From Clostridiales bacterium (GTDB lineage Bacteria; Bacillota; Clostridia; Lachnospirales; WQUN01), in assembly GCA_031269465.1 (NCBI GenBank), contig JAISZB010000340.1:1-33585 (forward strand): DNA of 33,585 nucleotides. Reading direction: 5' to 3'. Below are positions 1 to 7,570 of this stretch, piece by piece; position 1 is the stretch's first letter; each line of letters opens with the position of its first letter. The notes beneath the pieces were generated by a model. That model was not told the origin of the DNA. It made no database searches and saw only the letters and a program-made list of their open reading frames with translations. Made by a program: the position numbers and the translations under genes.

Positions 1-226
1 GCGCCTTGACCTCCCCGCGCTCGAACGGCGGCAGGCGTTGAAACGTCCGGCTTTCTGCGCTGCGCTTGCATTGATCCACAGGGATCCGCCCCTTCATTTT
101 TGTTCGCAAACTAAATGACGCCGTGTTTCCCTATGGATTTCTACTGGCCGTATCTGTTGCATTTCATTTTACAATGAACTCTTTCATTTTTCTGAATAGA
201 TATATAAGGCCATTCTTATTAATTGA
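1..226. other. Non-coding left edge, 3' flank of pdxT
   Basis: No supported gene is visible. The first 100 bases are more GC-rich than the following AT-rich stretch and could be the end of something outside the window. A short weak dyad (ATAAG ... CTTAT, about 205-220) lies just past the pdxT stop, but it has no convincing T-tract, so I do not call a terminator. Confidence 0.4.
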
Positions 227-871
227 TCATAAGCATTCTTTGAATTGGGCAAGATAGGCGGCTTTTTGCATTTCACCTGGAGCGCTGGATCTCAAAACCG
301 CCTGCCGTTGCTGCGCTATAGAGAGAAAATATGAATGAATGCGCAAATCTGCAGTCAATTCTGGATGAAACGCAGTCGCAAGAACGTTTCCTTCACGAAT
401 CGCTGTAATTTTGCCATCCACTTCAGCCAAAACATCTACGCCTTCCTCAACTTCCACCACGTAGGGTGCCCTGATGAAAACCATCTCCACAGTTCCAACA
501 CCCATAAAATCTCCCGTATGGCGGAAGCTTCCGAGCTGGCGGCCATATGCGTTTCTCCTTGTAACCGCTCCGAGGACTCCAAGCGGGCCGCAGCCATAGT
601 CCTCAATCCGCTTGGACAGCAGAATTAATCCTGCGCAGGTTCCAAATACCGCAAGCCCGGATCGAATCGAATGACGCATCGGCTCCAAAAGGCGAAGCTC
701 CGTCAACAGCTTTCCAATTACAGTGCTTTCTCCTCCAGGAATGATCAAGCCATCCATTTTCGGCTGCCAGTCCGTAAGACTTCGTATTTCGAAGCTTTCC
801 ACGCCAAGTCTTCCAAGCGCAGCCCTATGTTCAAAAAAAGCTCCTTGAAGCGCTAAGACCCCTATCTTCAT
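227..871 (-). CDS. pdxT: Pyridoxal 5'-phosphate synthase glutaminase subunit PdxT
   Basis: Class I glutamine amidotransferase that hydrolyses glutamine and channels ammonia to PdxS for deoxyxylulose-5-phosphate-independent PLP synthesis; cytosolic. The protein opens with MKIGVLALQG and has the oxyanion/substrate motif PGGEST, the nucleophile-elbow cysteine in GTCAGLILL, and the histidine-glutamate pair in AFHPELTAD. About 214 residues is slightly long for the family. I prefer the ATG at 871, one base after the pdxS stop (TAAGATG), because it gives the canonical N-terminus. A GTG at 883 in the same frame would overlap pdxS by 11 bases. Translation is probably coupled to pdxS. The C-terminal 20 residues or so beyond the usual end are not conserved. 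Confidence 0.95.
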   Translation of the reverse strand: MKIGVLALQGAFFEHRAALGRLGVESFEIRSLTDWQPKMDGLIIPGGESTVIGKLLTELRLLEPMRHSIRSGLAVFGTCAGLILLSKRIEDYGCGPLGVLGAVTRRNAYGRQLGSFRHTGDFMGVGTVEMVFIRAPYVVEVEEGVDVLAEVDGKITAIREGNVLATAFHPELTADLRIHSYFLSIAQQRQAVLRSSAPGEMQKAAYLAQFKECL

Positions 872-872
872 C

Positions 873-1757
873 TTACTTGCCACGCTCTGACATGATAAGC
901 TTTATTTCCTGTTCGTTGATTCCCACCATGGCTTCCCCCAGATCCTCGGAAAGCTCTGCAAGCATTTTGAAGTCCTTATAATTCGCTACCGCCTTGACTA
1001 TGGCAGCCGCCCTTTTTTTTGGATTTCCAGACTTGAATATTCCAGATCCCACAAAAACGCCCTCGGCTCCCAAAAGCATCAGAAGAGCAGCATCAGCCGG
1101 GCCGGCTACGCCGCCAGCGGCAAAATTGACAACTGGAAGGCGTCCGCTGTCCGCTGCGGATTTAACCAGCTCGTAGGGCGCGCCTAATTGTTTTGCGGCT
1201 TCGTGCAGCTCATCTTCGCCAGCCGAACTGAGTCTGCGCAGATCACCCATGATTCTCCTGATATGGCGCACGGCCTGAACGATGTCTCCGGTTCCAGGCT
1301 CTCCCTTCGTACGTATCATTGCCGCGCCTTCGCTGATGCGCCGAAGCGCCTCTCCCAAGTCGCGGGCGCCGCATACAAAGGGAACCTTGAATGCGCGCTT
1401 GTCTACATGGAAAATATCATCCGCCGGAGAAAGAACCTCGCTCTCATCAATAAAATCAATCTCAATCGCTTCCAATATCCGAGCTTCCGCAATATGACCT
1501 ATTCTGCACTTGGCCATTACAGGAATGGATACCGCCGCTTGAATGCCCTTTATCATCTTCGGATCACTCATGCGGGAGACCCCGCCTGCCGCGCGGATGT
1601 CAGCCGGAATGCGCTCGAGCGCCATGACTGCGCAGGCGCCTGCGGCTTCTGCGATCACCGCCTGCTCAGGCGTGGAAACATCCATGATTACTCCGCCTTT
1701 TAGCATCTGCGCTAGGTTTTTATTCAGTTCATGCTGCTGTTCAGACTCTGTCTTCAT
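873..1757 (-). CDS. pdxS: Pyridoxal 5'-phosphate synthase lyase subunit PdxS
   Basis: TIM-barrel synthase that forms PLP from ribose 5-phosphate, glyceraldehyde 3-phosphate and ammonia supplied by PdxT. It has 294 residues, the normal length. Visible family features include [17 protein letters not shown] near the N-terminus, the lysine-bearing [10 protein letters not shown] strand, the [14 protein letters not shown] loop (here [10 protein letters not shown]), and the phosphate-binding stretch [15 protein letters not shown] followed by [10 protein letters not shown] perfect AGGAGG (1764-1769) lies six bases before the ATG. It is the first gene of a pdxS-pdxT operon and is divergent from a MocR-type regulator, the usual arrangement for PdxR-controlled PLP synthesis. 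Confidence 0.97.
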   Translation of the reverse strand: MKTESEQQHELNKNLAQMLKGGVIMDVSTPEQAVIAEAAGACAVMALERIPADIRAAGGVSRMSDPKMIKGIQAAVSIPVMAKCRIGHIAEARILEAIEIDFIDESEVLSPADDIFHVDKRAFKVPFVCGARDLGEALRRISEGAAMIRTKGEPGTGDIVQAVRHIRRIMGDLRRLSSAGEDELHEAAKQLGAPYELVKSAADSGRLPVVNFAAGGVAGPADAALLMLLGAEGVFVGSGIFKSGNPKKRAAAIVKAVANYKDFKMLAELSEDLGEAMVGINEQEIKLIMSERGK

Positions 1758-1831
1758 ATATATCCTCCTTGACTTTGAGCTTTGCTTGCCCTAACATTAT
1801 ATACAAAACTGATATGAATTAAATAACCAGA
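1758..1831 (-). promoter_or_regulatory. pdxS promoter in the pdxST/pdxR divergent gap
   Basis: On the minus strand a perfect TATAAT lies at 1796-1801, followed by a leader of about 35 bases and AGGAGG at 1764-1769. At 16-18 bp spacing the -35 position (TTTAAT/ATTTAA) matches the consensus poorly. That would fit an activator-dependent promoter, as known for PdxR-controlled pdxST. The PdxR site itself is inferred, not identified. Confidence 0.6.
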
Positions 1832-1867
1832 TTGATGCATTCAATGCGAGCCAGATTGGGGATGATT

Positions 1868-3244
1868 ATGCTTACCATCGCGTTAGACAGGAAAGATGGA
1901 AAGCCTATGTACGAACAGCTTTACGAACATATCCGCCAAGCAATAGAATCCGGAGAGCTTAGCGGACGCTTGCCGTCAAAGCGCAAATTGGCATCGCACT
2001 TGGGAGTCAGCCAGCTCACAGTCGAAAACGCTTATGCGCAGCTTGTGGCGGAAGGATACATTTCATCTTTGCCAAAGAGGTATTTTTATACATGTCCCGT
2101 AGAATCCATTCTCCGAGCGCATACGCCTCCAGAGCCGCCTTTCACGAGCGAGGCGCCCGCAACCGGATCAGCTTTGTATGATTTAAAGACCAATTCCGTT
2201 GACGTTGAAAGCTTCCCTTACTCCGTATGGAGCCGTCTGATGCGTGAATGCATGCGAACCGATCGCTTCGCGCTTCTTTCGCCTATCCATCCTCAGGGAG
2301 ATCCCGGGCTCCGCATGGAAATATCCCGATATTTGCATGATTGCCGCGGCATGGATGTTTCCTACGAGCAGATAGTGCTTGGAGCGGGAACAGAGTACCT
2401 GCTCGGCCTAATCGCCGAACTTCTTCCAAACGCCTCATACGCTTTGGAAGATCCAGGTTACTTCAATATTGCCAATCTTTTTCAAAGTAGGCGTCTTCCG
2501 GTGCATTTCATTCCTCTGGATGAAGAGGGGCTTCAAGTGGAAAAGCTGGAGAAGACCGATGCGTCGGTTGCGCTTGTCACGCCATCGCATCAGTTCCCGC
2601 TTGGCAGCGTAATGAGTATAGGCCGCCGACGGCAGTTGCTCAATTGGGTAACCAGGCAGCCTGGAGGCTTTTTGATCGAAGACGACTTCGACAGCGAATT
2701 CCGCTTTGTTCTAAAGCCGATTCCGACTCTTCACAGCATGATTATAAACGATGAAGTCATTTACATGAACTCCTTTGCAAAAACTCTGGCCCCTTCACTG
2801 CGGATCGCGTATATGGCTCTTCCGGAGAGCCTTATGAAAAGATATCGAGAAAGAATGCTCTCATGCTCCTGCACTGTTTCAGCCTTCGAACAGCTTACTC
2901 TGAAGCTTTTTCTTTCCAGGGGGCATTATGAGCGCCATTTAAACAGAATGCGAAACATCTACAAATCCAGGCTGGACATTATGCTCAATGAGTTTTCACC
3001 TTTGCGCGAGAGGCTCAGCATCGAGGGGCAGCAGGCAGGGCTTCACTTGCTCCTGCGCGTCGGCGGCATGACGGAGAAGCAGATGACGGATTCCGCTGGA
3101 GAAAAGGGGGTGAAGGTATATCCGCTTTCAGCTTATTACAGGCAGCATCAGCCTCGCTTAGACACTGTGGTTGCGGGATACGCCGGAATCTCAAATGATA
3201 AGTTGAGGCATGCGGCGGCCCTGATTGCGGAGGCTTGGCGTTAA
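1868..3244 (+). CDS. pdxR: MocR/PdxR-type GntR regulator with aminotransferase fold
   Basis: Transcription factor with a winged-helix GntR DNA-binding domain (about residues 5-70, including GRLPSKRKLASHLGVSQ) joined to a fold-type I aminotransferase-like domain that binds PLP. The PLP lysine is expected in NSFAKTLAPSLRIAYM; the aspartate-rich motif IEDDFDSEFR and the GTEYLLGLI substrate-side motif are also present. The start at 1868 (MLTIALDRKDGKP) is chosen because GGGG at 1858-1861 gives sensible spacing. ATGs at 1832 and 1862 are in frame but poorly placed. Divergent orientation from pdxS strongly suggests it senses PLP and controls pdxST. Other MocR regulators look alike, so the symbol rests on context. 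Confidence 0.88.
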   Translation: MLTIALDRKDGKPMYEQLYEHIRQAIESGELSGRLPSKRKLASHLGVSQLTVENAYAQLVAEGYISSLPKRYFYTCPVESILRAHTPPEPPFTSEAPATGSALYDLKTNSVDVESFPYSVWSRLMRECMRTDRFALLSPIHPQGDPGLRMEISRYLHDCRGMDVSYEQIVLGAGTEYLLGLIAELLPNASYALEDPGYFNIANLFQSRRLPVHFIPLDEEGLQVEKLEKTDASVALVTPSHQFPLGSVMSIGRRRQLLNWVTRQPGGFLIEDDFDSEFRFVLKPIPTLHSMIINDEVIYMNSFAKTLAPSLRIAYMALPESLMKRYRERMLSCSCTVSAFEQLTLKLFLSRGHYERHLNRMRNIYKSRLDIMLNEFSPLRERLSIEGQQAGLHLLLRVGGMTEKQMTDSAGEKGVKVYPLSAYYRQHQPRLDTVVAGYAGISNDKLRHAAALIAEAWR

Positions 3245-3298
3245 CCCTTGCTGCCGCTCTAAAGAAAGCTCCTATTCTGCAACCTCTTTACGCACCGT

Positions 3299-3332
3299 AA
3301 AAACGGATGAAAGCTGCAAAACCGCCGTTTTT
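3299..3332 (+). terminator. Possible terminator of pdxR
   Basis: AAAAACGG (3299-3306) pairs with CCGTTTTT (3325-3332) across an 18-base loop, so the T-run is inside the stem. Position just after pdxR supports it, but the stem is short and the loop large. Confidence 0.35.
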
Positions 3333-3483
3333 GACTGAGCATCCTCACAAGCCCGCTGATTTGCCGCCAAGCGGACCGATTTTGAGTGCAAATCAGCATC
3401 GCAAGAAGCCGCCTGCGAAGAAGAATCTGAATCCACTCTTCCCCGCAAGCGGCCTGGGCTTTAAATCCAGCCGAACTTATGCC

Positions 3484-4092
3484 TCATCGGCGCTTTGTGT
3501 ATTTCATATAAACAAGATAGTTTATCCCGCTCAAGCGATTGCGCTTAGCAGTCTTTACGCGTTGAAATTCTTTAAACCCCAGCTTTTTATACAGCTTCAT
3601 CGCTCTTAGATTTGTATCGGCGACCTCCAAGGCATATTCCGCATATGGGGTTGATTCGATGACTCGGCATATCAATTCAGTTCCTACACCCTTGCCCTGA
3701 TGCTGAGGCGAAACAGAGACGAACTCTATCGTGCCTGTATTTTTGCCTAAGGGAAATGGATACTGATCGCCTTCGCATTCTTTTTTCAGAAGTGAATATG
3801 CGATACCACCCCGTATAAACCCTAAATGCCGCTTGAATTCACAGCTCTTTAGCCTTACCGATGGATTCTTTTCATTTGTGCAAGCGGTGATTCCTTCGAT
3901 TTTACCTCCGATAATCGCTACATAAAATACTTCTAAATTAAACATATGGGCCAATGCTTTGGCCAGTTTGACTTTATCTTTAGATAAATATTTCAGCCAC
4001 TGATAAAATCCATCGGTTAAAACTTCGCTGATTCTATTCCTAGAGCTGTCACCGAGCGTAGAAGCAAGCCTAATATCCAAATATATCACCAC
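3484..4092 (-). CDS. GNAT family N-acetyltransferase
   Basis: Acetyl-CoA-dependent acetyltransferase of the GNAT fold, 202 residues. Motif A for CoA binding is clear around residues 125-140: EFVSVSPQHQGKGVGTEL, matching Q-x-x-G-x-G/A. It is followed by the usual LEVADTNLRAMKLYKKLGF helix-strand in which tyrosine and lysine precede LGF. Substrate is unknown; the family covers small molecules, antibiotics and protein N-termini. It probably starts at one of two adjacent GTG codons (4092 or 4089) behind AAGGGA. It is transcribed alone on the minus strand, with a palindromic element about 140 bases upstream. Confidence 0.85.
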   Translation of the reverse strand: MVIYLDIRLASTLGDSSRNRISEVLTDGFYQWLKYLSKDKVKLAKALAHMFNLEVFYVAIIGGKIEGITACTNEKNPSVRLKSCEFKRHLGFIRGGIAYSLLKKECEGDQYPFPLGKNTGTIEFVSVSPQHQGKGVGTELICRVIESTPYAEYALEVADTNLRAMKLYKKLGFKEFQRVKTAKRNRLSGINYLVYMKYTKRR

Positions 4093-4232
4093 GATCCCTT
4101 ATTAGATTCCCGCGAGCCATGCCTTTTTCCTTTCAATCTGCAAACTCGCAGCATCTATATCGATTTTTGAGGCAAATAAGCCGCTTGCCCGACCCAAATA
4201 GCGGCTATACATCCTGATTTGCATTGAAAATT

Positions 4233-4325
4233 CAGATTTTGGAGCTTGATTATCCATTGAATGGTGCGAAATGCTGAAATCGGCATTTCGCACCGTGAAA
4301 AAGGACAATCAAGCTCCAAAATCTG
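4233..4325. repeat. Palindromic element copy 1
   Basis: An 18-bp perfect outer arm (4233-4250, CAGATTTTGGAGCTTGAT) pairs with 4308-4325, and a 12-bp perfect inner arm (4263-4274, GGTGCGAAATGC) pairs with 4283-4294. The flank TATACATCCTGATTTGCAT upstream resembles the family terminus. It lies between the acetyltransferase and the 4728-5465 gene. Same family as the copies near 10.1, 11.7, 13.2, 14.3, 18.7, 20.0 and 21.4 kb. Confidence 0.85.
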
Positions 4326-4566
4326 TATAATTGACTTCACATCGTCATATGAAGCCAGCCTTCATAAGACCTATGCTAGAGAGGACTGCATGAAAGCAAA
4401 GCGCATGCATCAATTATACAACAGGCTAGGTCGGAGCGCTATGAAGTATCTATGAAAAACTCCGCTTTATTTATAGAAGCCATTGCGCAGCAGCGCTTCC
4501 TAAACTTCAACTTGTATAATCAAGTTTCCAAATCGGAGCTTTCCTATGCGCACCAGCATCCTTGAA
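4326..4566. other. Intergenic stretch, no gene seen
   Basis: No ORF with a ribosome site and no recognisable RNA. GGAGCTTTCCTATGCG at about 4534-4550 resembles an arm of the palindromic repeat family and may be a remnant of one. Confidence 0.4.
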
Positions 4567-4620
4567 GTAAAAAAGCAAACGGCCGCCTCTCAGGTTCACC
4601 GAGGGGCAGCCGTTTGCTTT
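4567..4620 (-). terminator. Intrinsic terminator of the 4728-6003 unit
   Basis: A 12-bp perfect stem, 4572-4583 (AAAGCAAACGGC) with 4609-4620, extended by a GC-rich inner pairing. Read on the minus strand the hairpin is followed by TTTTTT, as expected for a terminator just downstream of the gene ending at 4728. Confidence 0.8.
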
Positions 4621-4727
4621 GAGGTTTCCACAGGATCATCCGACAGTTTAGAAGGATGCGGACATACCTTGCATCTTAACTGGTTGCGCTCCATAATCCG
4701 AACGCAAAATCAGAGCTTATGCGCATA

Positions 4728-5465
4728 TCAATACAAGCGCTTTAAATGAAAGCTGAAGCCAAGCTTATTGCCGTTATTTATAAAAGTCAGCGCAAATAAA
4801 AATATAATAATGAATAATACACCGAGTGAACGCAAGTCGAGTAATGAGTCTCCGCTTTTTTCATTAACGGATGAAGGCGCTTTTTCAGAAATAGCAGCCA
4901 TCGAGGCGTTCTCGGAAAAATTCTTTGATCCATCAACTGGATCATATGTAAAGGCAGATGATTCTGCAGGGCTGATGCTGCTATCAGAATCGACCTGCAT
5001 CTCTAATTCGCTTCCGTTTTTTCCTGCATTCAGGCCGACGACAGAAAGTTGCATTAGATGAGCAGAAGATGTTTGAGCATCAACTGGGATGCCTGAGTCG
5101 CGTCCGCTTTCTTTTGAGCTAAAAAAACTGCCGTCTTCGCATAAAGCCTCGGTTTTGCCATCCATAGCTACAAAATCTTTGCGCATTAAACTGCTTACAA
5201 GATTATCGACATCTTTCTTCCCGAACTCCTGCAAAGCCCTAAAACGAGAGGCAGCCGTCCCATAAGGCGCATTTCCAAAGCTAATGTCAACGCTCTCATC
5301 ATAGGCATCGCCTTTATCCCCAGCCAGGCAGCAGTTTTCAAACTCATGCGCAGAAATCCATGGGCCTTCTTCAAAGGAATCTGTTATTTCGGCGCCATCT
5401 GCGCGTCCGATCCACAAGATCATAATTCCTGCCAAAACAGCGAAAAAAGTTTTCAAAGCGGTCAT
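4728..5465 (-). CDS. Secreted or surface protein with C-terminal membrane anchor, unknown function
   Basis: 245 residues, family not recognised. The N-terminus (about residues 1-25) is a signal peptide with a hydrophobic core FFAVLAGIMILWIG and a likely cut after GRADGA. The middle is acidic, serine-rich and low in hydrophobic content, with a CC pair near residue 45. Near the C-terminus (about residues 213-230) is a membrane segment, LGVLFIIIFLFALTFI, followed by a short basic tail, a layout typical of an anchored surface protein. AGGAGAGG precedes the ATG by about nine bases. It is the second gene of a unit with the SipW-like gene 43 bases upstream and ends at a strong terminator. SipW-like peptidases often sit beside their exported substrate, so a functional pairing is plausible but inferred. 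Confidence 0.7.
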   Translation of the reverse strand: MTALKTFFAVLAGIMILWIGRADGAEITDSFEEGPWISAHEFENCCLAGDKGDAYDESVDISFGNAPYGTAASRFRALQEFGKKDVDNLVSSLMRKDFVAMDGKTEALCEDGSFFSSKESGRDSGIPVDAQTSSAHLMQLSVVGLNAGKNGSELEMQVDSDSSISPAESSAFTYDPVDGSKNFSENASMAAISEKAPSSVNEKSGDSLLDLRSLGVLFIIIFLFALTFINNGNKLGFSFHLKRLY

Positions 5466-5508
5466 TAATAAAATCCTCTCCTGTTCTTTGCAACTCTATC
5501 TCTTTATT

Positions 5509-6003
5509 TTAAGCGCAGTGCCTTTTATCAGATATTTTCATACGCACCTTAAGATGCGCCATTGGAGTTATAATAAGAGCGACAAATGCTCCGGCAGATA
5601 TGAAGCTTACAGCTAAACCTTCCATTAACGCAAAGCTATTCAAAGCTTTTCCCAGCATCGGAAGGCTAAAAGCCGCTTTGCCAACAAAGCTGACATCGAT
5701 ATCAGATATATAGCCATCAGACTCCAATATCTGAAAAAATCTGGCCTTCCCGTCCATCAGCAGAACTTTCTTCTCAGCGTCATTACCTCTAAATACCGCA
5801 TCATCCCCCATCTTTAAATCCTCTATGCCCGCCTTCGTATTTATGAAAGCCAAATCTCCTGCTCGATACGGCGAATGCGCTCCCACGCTTCTCACAGCCA
5901 TGGGTTCAAAGCCAAAAATGCGCAGGCACCTCACAATGCATCCGGCTGCTATGACGAAAATAATAACAAATGCGCAAAATGTGGTGAAGATTCTAGCGAT
6001 CAT
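5509..6003 (-). CDS. SipW-like (S26B) signal peptidase homologue, probably catalytically inactive
   Basis: 164 residues with an N-terminal membrane segment (FCAFVIIFVIAAGCIV) and a C-terminal one (AVSFISAGAFVALIITPMA). Between them is a pattern like archaeal/SipW-type signal peptidase I: VRSVGAHSPYRAGDLAFI, then LKMGDDAVFRG, and near the end VGKAAFSLPMLGKAL, the S26B exit signature. In active members the first motif contains SGSMEP with the catalytic serine; here the aligned stretch reads SVGAHS, and the usual THR histidine motif is not visible (DGKARFFQI instead). I therefore infer a degenerate or non-proteolytic homologue. GGGGAGG lies about 12 bases before the ATG. First gene of a two-gene unit with the anchored protein downstream. 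Confidence 0.6.
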   Translation of the reverse strand: MIARIFTTFCAFVIIFVIAAGCIVRCLRIFGFEPMAVRSVGAHSPYRAGDLAFINTKAGIEDLKMGDDAVFRGNDAEKKVLLMDGKARFFQILESDGYISDIDVSFVGKAAFSLPMLGKALNSFALMEGLAVSFISAGAFVALIITPMAHLKVRMKISDKRHCA

Positions 6004-6537
6004 TATGCAACGAGCCTCCCCAATGCTGTCTTTTCAAGCGGACAATAACGGCAGTTTCTAAATTATATCCAAGCAGACGCATTTCATGCATATTCTTGCG
6101 CCAAGCATACCCATATCATGAAATCTACTTTAAAGCACATATCAACGCTCATTAGGCTTAATATAAAATATACAGTTTCTCAGTGAAATGTGCCGATTTT
6201 TTGGAACTATCCATTGAGACGATGCAAGTAAGTATAATTGTATTTATTTGAATGAAGCTAAAGTAAAACGCTCCCGAAGGGCATGATTCTCTATAATTGT
6301 ACAATTTTAGTCATTAAAAGTCAATTTTTTATTCTTAGCAACTAATGCCAGTCAGTGGTCATTTGATATATTGTCGAAACATTTCTAGGGCAATTCAAAG
6401 CTATTTTAGGGATATATTTTAAGAATCCTAGAATTTTGTTATTATTTAACCCTAAAGTTGCCAAATAGGTTGTATCGAATTGCATCTTTCATCTTAAATC
6501 TGTCTAAATTAGCGACAGCACTCAAGAGAAGAAATGC
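6004..6537. other. AT-rich intergenic stretch
   Basis: No credible gene. It holds a perfect 12-base palindrome AATTGTACAATT (6295-6306), which could be an operator. It also holds a decayed arm of the palindromic repeat family at about 6186-6218 (GTGCCGATTTTTTGGA followed by CTATCCATTGAG). Confidence 0.4.
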
Positions 6538-6566
6538 TTGAGAACGCGCGTTAAAAGTGTTATAAT
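6538..6566 (+). promoter_or_regulatory. Near-consensus housekeeping promoter
   Basis: TTGAGA at 6538-6543 and a perfect TATAAT at 6561-6566 are separated by exactly 17 bases on the plus strand, giving a start near 6573. The first real gene downstream begins at 7005, so this promoter drives either a long leader or a separate small RNA. Confidence 0.75.
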
Positions 6567-6572
6567 ACTGGG

Positions 6573-6725
6573 TGTCAGCTGAAAAACGCAGAAAGTTGCT
6601 CTGAGGGTTTTCTACAAGGCTAGCGCTTAAATTTTCCGGCTATGCTAAGAAGTACGATTGAAGTCGCATATGTCTGAACCTCGCCTGCTATTTGTAAAAG
6701 CGTGTTTATGCTTTTCATCTCTTTT
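6573..6725 (+). ncRNA. Candidate small RNA or leader RNA, unidentified
   Basis: A strong promoter immediately upstream and a hairpin AAAAGC-GTGTTTAT-GCTTTT (about 6698-6717) followed by T-rich sequence (CATCTCTTTTT) bracket roughly 150 bases with no good ORF. Inside are short self-complementary pieces such as CGATTGAAGTCG and two related segments beginning GGCTAGCGCTTAA and GGCTATGCTAAG. I compared it from memory with 6S, SRP, tmRNA, T-box and common riboswitch cores and matched none. Whether it ends at the hairpin or continues into the VOC gene is open. Confidence 0.35.
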
Positions 6726-7004
6726 TGGCTGGCTTCAATCAAAGCCGATATGCGTCAATTCTTAAGACATGCTGATTTGAGCATATATGTCTTAAAAATC
6801 AATCCGCATGCATTGGACTGCAACTCGGTACATGCGGACGCGCATTGGAAAGTTCAGCTTTTGAGGCAGTGTAATGCAGAAAATGGAAATCTAGCCGCAA
6901 AGGCTGCAACTCAGTACAATCTCTATATTTGACTGCTTATTGGCATAAAAGCGAAAAAGCTTCTCATCAGGCTCTTACTCAAAAACAAGAAAGAGGGAAT
7001 CAGC

Positions 7005-7472
7005 TTGGCAGGTACAATCGAAACAAATGCGCTTATTCAAGTCGGCTTCATTGTCAGGGATATTGAAACTTCAAAGCGGAAATTCGCAACTTTTTTGGGA
7101 GTGGAGGCTCCCCCTACCATCGACGGCGGCGCCTATGAAATCACCGGCACAACTGTAGACGGCGCTCCCGCACCTAACGCCAATTGCTGGATGGCTTTTT
7201 TCACAGTCGGACCCAACTTGCAGCTAGAACTTATCCAGCCCAACGGCGTAAAGAGCGCATGGCAGGATTTCCTCGACGCCAAGGGCGAAGGCATGCACCA
7301 TCTTGCCTTCGGCGTGAAAAACACCGATGAAAAGATAAAAAAATGCGAGGAATTCGGCATGAAACTCCTTCAGCGCGGCAAGTACGGGGATGGAAGCGGA
7401 GAGTACTCCTATCTCGACGCCACCGGTGATCTCAAGTGCTTTATAGAGCTTTTGGAAAGCTATCCGAAATAA
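7005..7472 (+). CDS. VOC (glyoxalase/epimerase-fold) protein
   Basis: 155-residue vicinal-oxygen-chelate protein, a single polypeptide with two beta-alpha-beta-beta-beta modules. It resembles methylmalonyl-CoA epimerase and glyoxalase I-like enzymes, which use a divalent metal. Candidate metal ligands in family order are glutamine in IQVGFIV, glutamate in LQLELIQP, histidine in GEGMHHLAFGV and glutamate in CFIELLE. The match GMHHLAFGV with FIELLE at the end is typical of clostridial epimerase-like members, but the substrate is unknown. It starts at TTG (7005) about eight bases after AGAGGG. No ATG exists nearby in frame. It stands alone, convergent with the chemoreceptor gene. Confidence 0.85.
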   Translation: MAGTIETNALIQVGFIVRDIETSKRKFATFLGVEAPPTIDGGAYEITGTTVDGAPAPNANCWMAFFTVGPNLQLELIQPNGVKSAWQDFLDAKGEGMHHLAFGVKNTDEKIKKCEEFGMKLLQRGKYGDGSGEYSYLDATGDLKCFIELLESYPK

Positions 7473-7505
7473 AACGCCTCCTTAATTCCATACATATGCC
7501 GATAA

Positions 7506-7559
7506 GGCTAGAAAGCAAGTTGAAAATCCAACCATTGGATTCCAATTCTCTTTCTAGCC
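7506..7559. terminator. Stable stem-loop between convergent genes
   Basis: A perfect 10-bp stem GGCTAGAAAG (7506-7515) with CTTTCTAGCC (7550-7559) encloses a second hairpin, AATCCAA with TTGGATT. It lies in the 98-base gap between the VOC gene and the MCP gene. Neither strand has a long T-tract, so it is probably a bidirectional transcription barrier rather than a textbook terminator. Confidence 0.55.
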
Positions 7560-7570
7560 TATGGCTTCAG

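Noticed and set aside
3307..3609. 100-residue open frame on the plus strand after pdxR
   Set aside because: No ribosome site, low-complexity composition, overlaps the real acetyltransferase gene and a possible terminator.
6702..6932. 76-residue open frame ahead of the VOC gene
   Set aside because: No Shine-Dalgarno sequence, starts inside the hairpin that may end a small RNA, and matches no family I know.
6573..7004. Known riboswitch or T-box in the VOC leader
   Set aside because: None of the conserved cores I know (T-box, SAM, TPP, lysine, c-di-GMP, guanidine, fluoride) could be found by eye.
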